Positions 1 through 4,637 of a stretch of DNA of 5,456 nt are shown here, piece after piece (within the stretch, counting starts at the first letter, position 1; the number at the start of each line of letters is the position of its first letter). The translations under genes were made by a program, and so were the position numbers. The stretch is from contig JAUZEI010000378.1 of NCBI GenBank assembly GCA_030839105.1, positions 1-5,456 of the forward strand. Reading direction: 5' to 3'. The notes beneath the pieces are model-generated. The model did not search any database. It was not told the DNA's origin and saw only the letters and a program-made list of their open reading frames with translations. The stretch comes from Actinomycetota bacterium (GTDB lineage Bacteria > Actinomycetota > Acidimicrobiia > IMCC26256 > PALSA-610).

Positions 1-780
1 GCAGAATGCCTTGATGCCATGCGAGATCGAGTTACGCGTGGTCTCGTTGCCGGCGACCGCGATGAGCAGGAAGAAGAGGTTGAAGTCCATCTCACTCAAC
101 TGGTCACCGTCGACCTCGGCATTGAGCAGCGCGCTGATGATGTCGTCGCGCGGTTCGGCGCGTCGGGCGGCCGCGAGCTCGTTCGCGTACATGAACATCT
201 CCACCTGGGCGTTCATCACCTCTTCCTCGGAGACGATGTACTCCGGGTCTTCGGAGCCGATCATCCGGTTGCTCCACTCGAACAACTTGTGCCGGTCTTC
301 CTGCGGCACGCCGAGCATCTCGGCGATGACCTGCAACGGCACCTCGGCGGCGACGTCGACGACGTAGTCGCAGCCACCTTGTTCGATGACCTCATCGACG
401 ATCTTGGCGGTGAGCTCGCGGATATGCGGCTCGAGCATGCGCATCTGCCGAGGCGTGAAGCCGCGGTTGACCAGCTTGCGGTAGCGCGTGTGCTCCGGCG
501 CGTCCATCGTCAGCATGAGGTTGCCCCCCTGCTCGAAGTTCATGTCGGGCTGCTCCTCGAGCACGACCACGCCACCGCGCTTTTGGTCGGAGGAGTACGT
601 CGCGCCGTCGCGCCCGACGGTCACCACGTCGTCGTACTTGGTGATCACCCAGAAGCCGGGACCGTCGGGCTCCTCGTGCTTGTACACGGGGTGGTTCGCC
701 CGCAGGTAGGTGAACCACTCGTGGGGGACGCCCTTGGCGAACGCGTCCCGGTCCAGAAGGTTGATGTCGCTCAACTCCAT
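1..780 (-). CDS. Cytochrome P450, CYP125/CYP124-like, N-terminal 260 residues (3' end outside window)
   Basis: Haem-thiolate monooxygenase. The reading frame is open from ATG at 780 to the window edge and gives 260 of the usual roughly 400-430 residues. Visible P450 landmarks are the helix C motif H97-TRY-R101 (HxxxR, haem propionate contact), followed by RGFTPR at 106-111, and the helix I oxygen-activation motif AGNETT at 243-248 with the acid/alcohol pair E246-T247, followed by RNSISHG. The ExxR motif and the haem cysteine loop lie beyond the edge. The segment GGNLML...HTRYRKLVNRGFTPR and the helix I sequence resemble, from memory, CYP125 and CYP124, which oxidise the terminal methyl of cholesterol or methyl-branched lipid chains. 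CYP142 typically has GGDETT instead. The start is supported by GAGGGAG seven bases upstream. It overlaps the SnoaL-like gene by 10 bases, so the two are probably translationally coupled. P450 identity is certain; the substrate is inferred. Confidence 0.93.
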   Translation of the reverse strand, partial: MELSDINLLDRDAFAKGVPHEWFTYLRANHPVYKHEEPDGPGFWVITKYDDVVTVGRDGATYSSDQKRGGVVVLEEQPDMNFEQGGNLMLTMDAPEHTRYRKLVNRGFTPRQMRMLEPHIRELTAKIVDEVIEQGGCDYVVDVAAEVPLQVIAEMLGVPQEDRHKLFEWSNRMIGSEDPEYIVSEEEVMNAQVEMFMYANELAAARRAEPRDDIISALLNAEVDGDQLSEMDFNLFFLLIAVAGNETTRNSISHGIKAFC

Positions 781-1238
781 CGCACTGCTCCCTCGATCGT
801 CGTGGGCAAAACTACACGCGCCGACTCTCCCGTCGGGTCGGGTCGGAACGCACGAACCACCACGCCGGCGTCGTAGAACTCACGCCAGCGCGCGACCCGG
901 CCCTCGGCGTCGAACGTGAAGAACGTGACGTAATGATTGCGGTACGGACGGCCGTTCTCCGCCACCACCGCATTACTTCGATGCTCGACGACGATGACGC
1001 TCGGATCGGACGTCTCGTGGATCGCGTCGACCGTCATCGAGAATTCACTGAACGCATCGCGCGCAAACTGCTGGAACCCGGCGATCGCCGCCTTGCCGTC
1101 GTAGCGACGTGTCATCTTCCCCGGCGCGAAGGGCAGCTCCATCACCGCGTCGTCGGCGAAGAGCTCGATCAGCTCGTCGACCCGCATCTCGTCGGCGAGC
1201 TTCATGATCTCGCGTACACGGTCGACGTTTGCACTCAT
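771..1238 (-). CDS. SnoaL-like / NTF2-fold protein (155 aa)
   Basis: A small cone-shaped alpha+beta barrel protein of the SnoaL / ketosteroid isomerase-like superfamily, probably cytoplasmic. Residues 4-20 form the N-terminal helix. LIELFADDAVMELPF at 23-37 is the typical first helix-to-strand segment, the short loop ending in YDGKAAI at 46-52 precedes the next helix, and the C-terminal strands contain NHYVTFFTFDAEGRVARWREFYD at 101-123. Members include polyketide cyclases, limonene epoxide hydrolase, dehydratases and steroid isomerases, so the fold does not give a reaction. I cannot assign a catalytic acid with confidence. The preferred start is ATG at 1238, 10 bases after the ltp3 stop. An upstream TTG at 1268 would add 10 residues and overlap ltp3 by 20 bases, but it is less likely. 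The Shine-Dalgarno is weak (GAG only), which fits coupling to ltp3. Its place between ltp3 and a P450 suggests a hydratase or isomerase step on the same substrate; this is inference. Confidence 0.88.
   Translation of the reverse strand: MSANVDRVREIMKLADEMRVDELIELFADDAVMELPFAPGKMTRRYDGKAAIAGFQQFARDAFSEFSMTVDAIHETSDPSVIVVEHRSNAVVAENGRPYRNHYVTFFTFDAEGRVARWREFYDAGVVVRAFRPDPTGESARVVLPTTIEGAVRWS
788..794 (-). promoter_or_regulatory. Ribosome binding site of the P450 gene
   Basis: GAGGGAG lies seven bases before the P450 ATG, inside the last codons of the SnoaL-like gene. It fixes the P450 start at 780 and lets the P450 be translated from the same message as the upstream gene. The core GGGAGCAGT is identical to the one before ltp3. 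Confidence 0.7.
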
Positions 1239-1248
1239 CTCGGCTCGT

Positions 1249-2412
1249 TCACGGCTTCTTGTTCCCAACGACCCACATCGAGAAGAACTGAGAGCCGCCG
1301 CCGTACGCCTGACCGAGCGCGCGACCGGTCTTCAGTTCCACCTGGTAGTCGCCGGCGCGTTCGCGGACCTGCTGCGCGACCTCACCGAAGCGCACCATGC
1401 CCGACGCACCGATCGGGTTCGACGACAGAACGCCCCCGGACATGTTCCAGGGAATGTCGCCGTCGGGGCCGGTAGCGCCCGCTTCCGTGAGTTTCCAGCC
1501 GTCGCCCTCCGCGCAGAACCCCAGGTTCTCGAGCCACATCGGCTCGTACCACGAGAACGGCACGTACACCTCGGCACAGTCGAAGTCGTTGCGGGGATCG
1601 GTGACGCCCGCCTGCGCATATACGTCCTTCGCGCAGTCCTTGCCGGCCTGCGGATTCACCTGGTCGCGGCGCGCGAACATCGTCGGCTCGCTCCGCATCG
1701 CCATCCCGTGAATCCACGCGACGGGACCGGGTGCGGCGTCGGCGACCTTCTCGCTACCGAGCACCATCGCCATCGCGCCGTCGGAGCTGGGGCAGACGTC
1801 GAGGTAGCGGAGTGGGTCCCAGAGCAGGAACGACTCCTCGACCATCTTCAGGTCGATGTCGGGGATGTGGAGGTGCGCCTTCGGGTTGCGCAGCGCGGCG
1901 CGACGGTCCTTCACCGCGACGAGGTGACCGATGTGGCGCGGCGCGCCCGACCGGTACATATACGCGCGGATAAGCGGGGCGAAGTAGCCACCGGCGCCGG
2001 CGACGAGCGGTGCCGCGAATGGCATGGGGACCGAGAGGCCCCATGTGGCGTTGCTCTCCGACTGCTTCTCGTACGCAACGGTGAGGACGCGCTGGTGCAG
2101 TCCGGCCGAGATGAGCTTCGCGGCGACGATGCTCGTGGAACCACCCACGGAACCGGCCGTGTGCACGCGCATCATCGGTTTGCCGACCGCGCCCAGCGCG
2201 TCGGCGAGGTAGAGCTCCGGCATCGCGACGCCCTCGAACATGTCCGGGGCCTTGCCGATCACGACCGCGTCGATGTCGGACCACGTCATGCCCGCGTCGT
2301 CGAGCGCCTCCTGCGCGGCCTCGCGTACGAGCCCCGCCATCGACACGTCCTTGCGTGCCGTGCGGTGCACCGTCTGGCCCACGCCGACAACCGCTACGCG
2401 TTCGCCGGCCAT
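1249..2412 (-). CDS. ltp3: Ltp3-like thiolase-fold protein (lipid-transfer / SCP2-thiolase family, 387 aa)
   Basis: A thiolase-superfamily protein of the lipid-transfer (SCP2-thiolase) branch, matching the length and, from memory, much of the sequence of M. tuberculosis Ltp3 (Rv3523). Familiar blocks are VSMAGLVREA at 23-32, GKAPDMFEGV at 53-62, CPSSDGA at 207-213, EVYVPFSWYEPMWLENLGF at 281-299 and GGVLSSNPIGASG at 326-338. The position where degradative thiolases carry the nucleophilic cysteine reads HTAGSVGGS (84-92) with no cysteine, and the usual GHPxG near the C-terminus reads SNPIG (331-335), with asparagine replacing histidine. It is therefore unlikely to be an ordinary thiolase. Related Ltp2 works as a retro-aldolase with a DUF35 partner, so a side-chain carbon-carbon cleavage role is plausible. 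The start ATG has AAAGGGAG eight bases upstream. It follows the ltp4-like gene after 96 bases and leads into the SnoaL-like gene after 10. Confidence 0.93.
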   Translation of the reverse strand: MAGERVAVVGVGQTVHRTARKDVSMAGLVREAAQEALDDAGMTWSDIDAVVIGKAPDMFEGVAMPELYLADALGAVGKPMMRVHTAGSVGGSTSIVAAKLISAGLHQRVLTVAYEKQSESNATWGLSVPMPFAAPLVAGAGGYFAPLIRAYMYRSGAPRHIGHLVAVKDRRAALRNPKAHLHIPDIDLKMVEESFLLWDPLRYLDVCPSSDGAMAMVLGSEKVADAAPGPVAWIHGMAMRSEPTMFARRDQVNPQAGKDCAKDVYAQAGVTDPRNDFDCAEVYVPFSWYEPMWLENLGFCAEGDGWKLTEAGATGPDGDIPWNMSGGVLSSNPIGASGMVRFGEVAQQVRERAGDYQVELKTGRALGQAYGGGSQFFSMWVVGNKKP

Positions 2413-2420
2413 TACGACTG

Positions 2421-2428
2421 CTCCCTTT
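2421..2428 (-). promoter_or_regulatory. Ribosome binding site of ltp3
   Basis: AAAGGGAG sits eight bases upstream of the ATG at 2412, a near-ideal spacing. It supports this start and gives ltp3 its own strong initiation signal after the intergenic gap. Confidence 0.75.
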
Positions 2429-2445
2429 GACTTGCTGCGCTTCGC

Positions 2446-2505
2446 TTCGTCCGCACGCCTGTCACTGTGCAGTCGGCCATCGCTCCGCTGTATTTCGTCC
2501 GCACG
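2446..2505 (-). repeat. 12-base direct repeat pair in the ltp4-ltp3 gap
   Basis: The gap between the ltp4-like stop and the ltp3 start (2413-2508) holds two exact copies of CGTGCGGACGAA, read on the minus strand, at 2494-2505 and 2446-2457, 48 bases apart. Each copy is followed by an AGCG-rich stretch. No clear promoter, hairpin or terminator is visible in the gap, so the genes on either side are probably one transcript. The repeat may be an operator pair, part of a dispersed intergenic element, or a local duplication. Confidence 0.6.
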
Positions 2506-2508
2506 TTG

Positions 2509-3564
2509 CTACTCACCCTCCAGGACGCAGACCAGGTTCTGTTGCAGGGCGGGGCCGCTCGTGGCGTGCGCGACGCCGCGGTCGGCTTCGCCGTCCGTGA
2601 TGCGCCGGGCCACCTCGCCGATGCGCACGAGGCCCGCCGACATGACGGCGTTGGCCGCCAGCGCTCCACCCGACGGGTTGATGTCGGTCGTCGCGCCGTC
2701 GAGACCGAGTGCCTCGGCGAGGATCAGCTCCTCGTGACTGAACTGGGCGTGAAGCTCGGCGACGTCGACGTTGCCGCTGGCAGCTCCGGCCGCGGCGCCC
2801 GCCGCGCGCGTCGACTCCGAGCGCGTGAGGTCACGCACGCCGAGGCCGTGTGCTTCCATGCGATGCTCGATACCGCGTATCCACGCCGGTCGACTGGATA
2901 CCTTCCGGGCGAGATCACCGGCCGCAAGCACCACGGCGGCCGAACCGTCGGTGATCGGGAAGATGTCGGCGTCGCGGAGAGGGTGATGCGTCACGGGCTG
3001 CTGCAAGATCTCTTCGGCGCTGACGTCGCCTTTGCGGAGCGCATTGGGGTTCCCCCGGGCGTTGCGCTGCGACCGGGCCGAGACCTCGGCCAGATTGCGT
3101 TCGGTCGCTCCGTTCGCCTCGAGGAACGCGCATGCTTGCAGCGCGGCGACGTCGACCATCGACGGCCACAGCGGCAGCAGGTAGTACGGATCGAGCTGCA
3201 GCGTCATGATCTCGTGCAGATCTCCGGGTGACGACTTCCCGAAGCCGTAGACGAGCGCGCTGTCGACCTCACCCGTCTGGATCGCGACCCAGGCTTCGTA
3301 GAGTGCCCACGCCGCGTCCATCTCGACGTGACTCTCGCGCACCGGTGGCCACGCGCCTACCGCGTCGAGACCCGCGACGAACGCGAACGGACCGCCTTGC
3401 AGGTAGTCGAGGCTGCCCGAGCATACGAAGCCGATTTCGTCGTGTGCCAGCCCCGACGTCTCGACCGCCTCGTGCAGTACCGGCACGATCATCTCGGTCT
3501 CGTTGTGCGACGCGTCGCGCGCGACGTTGCTGCACGCGTACGACACCACTGCCACATCACGCAT
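2509..3564 (-). CDS. ltp4: Ltp4-like thiolase-fold protein (351 aa)
   Basis: A second, divergent thiolase-superfamily protein, matching M. tuberculosis Ltp4 (Rv3522) in length (about 350 residues) and gene position. It begins MRDVAVVSYACSN and shows thiolase-fold landmarks: FVCSGSLDYLQGG at 46-58, DADIFPITDGSAAVVLA at 198-214 (core strand), VDVAELHAQFSHEE at 266-279 and INPSGGALAANAVMSAG at 295-311. The usual nucleophile region reads ESHVEMDAAWAL (77-88) without cysteine, and the C-terminal GHPxG motif is replaced by AANAV. The family may supply a non-catalytic or modified partner for Ltp3; this is inference. The open frame extends upstream to 3708, but the extension reads as a shadow of the neighbouring gene. 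The ATG at 3564 is chosen because AAGGA lies nine bases upstream, the stop of the DUF35 gene overlaps it as TGATG, and family length fits. The overlap implies translational coupling. Confidence 0.92.
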   Translation of the reverse strand: MRDVAVVSYACSNVARDASHNETEMIVPVLHEAVETSGLAHDEIGFVCSGSLDYLQGGPFAFVAGLDAVGAWPPVRESHVEMDAAWALYEAWVAIQTGEVDSALVYGFGKSSPGDLHEIMTLQLDPYYLLPLWPSMVDVAALQACAFLEANGATERNLAEVSARSQRNARGNPNALRKGDVSAEEILQQPVTHHPLRDADIFPITDGSAAVVLAAGDLARKVSSRPAWIRGIEHRMEAHGLGVRDLTRSESTRAAGAAAGAASGNVDVAELHAQFSHEELILAEALGLDGATTDINPSGGALAANAVMSAGLVRIGEVARRITDGEADRGVAHATSGPALQQNLVCVLEGE

Positions 3565-4550
3565 CAGAGGTAGTCCTTGTAGATCTCGTAGGAAGCGTCG
3601 GGCTCGCCGGTCGGCTCGAACCATTGGATCGACGTGTGGTCGGGCTTCAACTCGTCGGCCCAGTGCGCCTTGACCCGTTGTCCCATGTGCACCTCGTCGA
3701 CCGGACACCCGCGGATGAGGCCGAAGAACGTGTTGTTCGCGCCGTCGAGCAGGATCTGCGCCGAGACGTAGGGAATCTCCGGTGCCAGCTCCGACAAGCC
3801 CGGCACGTTCACCACACAGAAGGTGGTGATCACGCCGGTGTCACGCACCTCGACCTCGATCGAGGTCGGCTCACCCGATTTCGGGTCGGTGCCGCGCGAC
3901 GCGGCGTAGACGTCTTCGCTCGACGACGCGCGCCCGCCGATGATCTTCCCCTCGCCGAGACCCTTCAGGTAGCGCGTGGTGGCGATCCCGGCGGTGAGGT
4001 CGTACTCGAGCCGGATCGGCACGGTGATACCGACCACCGGCTGCTCGTCCTCGGCCGGCACGTGCAGGGTCGCCGGTTCGGGTTCCTCGCCGTCACCCAG
4101 CGGGGTCCAGGCCTCGATGTCGGTGATGGAGCCGGTGCGCTCGGCGCGCCACCTGGGTGCGACGCGCGAGCCGATGCGGATCGCGTCGGCGCTCCCGCAG
4201 TCGACCACATGCAGGATCGCGGTGTCGGCGCCGTCGGGGCGGATCAACGCGAACGCAAAGGGCTTGTCGAGCATGTGCTTGCCCGGACGCGGATGCGACA
4301 CCCAGGTGAACGACTGGACCGTGCCGCGGGGTCCGACCTCGACCCAATGATCGGCGTCGGGAGCCACGGCGGCACTCGTCGCGGGGTCGTACTCCGTCGG
4401 CGGCACGAGCACGCGGCCGTCGTCCAACGTCACCGCGAGCAGGCGGCCGTCGCGCAGACCGGTGAGGAACCGGCCGATGACGGGGCCGACCGAACGCGTG
4501 TATCCACCCGGATACTCGATGACGTGATGGGCCGTAAAGACGTCGGTCAA
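3564..4550 (-). CDS. Tandem DUF35 (OB-fold, thiolase-associated) protein, Rv3521-like, 328 aa
   Basis: Contains two DUF35 units, numbered from the TTG start. The first has GPVIGRFLTGLRDGRLL at 22-38, DDGRVLVPPTEYDP at 43-56 and an OB-fold of about residues 62-147 (WVEVGPRGTVQSFTWV, then FAFALIRPDG). The second begins at YLKGLGEGKIIGGR (194-207), with an OB-fold of about 224-305 (DTGVITTFCVVNVPG, FFGLIRGCPVDEVHMGQRV). DUF35 proteins bind thiolase-superfamily enzymes, shaping the active site or holding the acyl-CoA; ChsH2 with Ltp2 is the steroid example. The ribbon before the second OB-fold normally has CxxC...CxxC; here the aligned residues are A208, S211, D222 and S225, so zinc binding looks lost. 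The first unit also lacks a cysteine ribbon. The start is TTG at 4550, with AAGGAG five bases upstream; a GTG at 4637, next to the preceding stop, gives 357 aa but has no good ribosome site and reads through the octamer repeat. It ends in the TGATG overlap with ltp4. Confidence 0.88.
   Translation of the reverse strand: MTDVFTAHHVIEYPGGYTRSVGPVIGRFLTGLRDGRLLAVTLDDGRVLVPPTEYDPATSAAVAPDADHWVEVGPRGTVQSFTWVSHPRPGKHMLDKPFAFALIRPDGADTAILHVVDCGSADAIRIGSRVAPRWRAERTGSITDIEAWTPLGDGEEPEPATLHVPAEDEQPVVGITVPIRLEYDLTAGIATTRYLKGLGEGKIIGGRASSSEDVYAASRGTDPKSGEPTSIEVEVRDTGVITTFCVVNVPGLSELAPEIPYVSAQILLDGANNTFFGLIRGCPVDEVHMGQRVKAHWADELKPDHTSIQWFEPTGEPDASYEIYKDYL
3574..3578 (-). promoter_or_regulatory. Ribosome binding site that decides the ltp4 start
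   Basis: AAGGA lies nine bases before the ATG at 3564, within the last codons of the DUF35 gene. It favours the 351-residue start over the 48-residue longer reading frame. Confidence 0.7.
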
Positions 4551-4555
4551 CGCTT

Positions 4556-4561
4556 CTCCTT
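4556..4561 (-). promoter_or_regulatory. Ribosome binding site that decides the TTG start of the DUF35 gene
   Basis: AAGGAG, a full consensus Shine-Dalgarno, is five bases before TTG at 4550. It is the best ribosome site in the window and the main reason for preferring the shorter protein. The encoded N-terminus then begins just before the conserved EYPGGYTRSVGPVIGRF block, as expected for the family. Confidence 0.7.
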
Positions 4562-4592
4562 CGACAACACATTCTTCGAGGACGGGGGCGGA

Positions 4593-4620
4593 GCGGTCGA
4601 GCGGTCGAGAGGTCGAGAGG
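4593..4620. repeat. Octamer tandem repeat, about 3.5 copies
   Basis: On the plus strand the units are GCGGTCGA (4593-4600), GCGGTCGA (4601-4608), GAGGTCGA (4609-4616) and a partial GAGG (4617-4620). It lies in the 87-base gap between the acyl-CoA synthetase stop and the TTG start of the DUF35 gene. If the upstream GTG start were used, this repeat would encode a low-complexity N-terminus (about residues 7-15). Slippage-prone repeats of this kind fit non-coding spacer better than a conserved protein. Confidence 0.75.
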
Positions 4621-4637
4621 GTGTGAGATGCCGCCAC

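Noticed and set aside
19..876. Plus-strand open frame of 285 codons opposite the P450
   Set aside because: The opposite strand encodes clear P450 motifs through the whole stretch. The plus-strand translation is low-complexity and runs across a gene boundary.
1239..1268. TTG start at 1268 for the SnoaL-like gene
   Set aside because: It would overlap ltp3 by 20 bases and add a charged, unconserved-looking stretch. The ATG at 1238 gives a normal family N-terminus and the usual short operon spacing.
1204..2430. Plus-strand open frame of 408 codons opposite ltp3
   Set aside because: It is antisense to a well-recognised thiolase-family gene. Its translation is rich in Arg, His, Val and Asp with no family resemblance, as expected from a GC-rich codon shadow.
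2412..2480. Possible 22-residue leader peptide ending in TAATG at the ltp3 start
   Set aside because: The start at 2480 has a GGAG only two bases away, too close to work well. The frame continues upstream inside ltp4 as a shadow, and the peptide has no recognisable character. The overlap could be chance.
2467..3231. Plus-strand open frame of 254 codons opposite ltp4
   Set aside because: Shadow of the ltp4-like coding sequence; composition is skewed to Arg, Val and Gly and no motif is recognisable.
3565..3708. 48-residue N-terminal extension of the ltp4-like protein
   Set aside because: It lies wholly inside the DUF35 gene, is Arg- and Gly-rich shadow sequence, and the ATG at 3564 has a ribosome site and the expected family N-terminus.
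4562..4577. Possible KstR operator in the gap before the DUF35 gene (GACAACACATTCTT)
   Set aside because: It keeps AAC but has ATT for GTT and mismatches at both outer positions of the TnnAACnnGTTnnA consensus. Three mismatches are too many to call.
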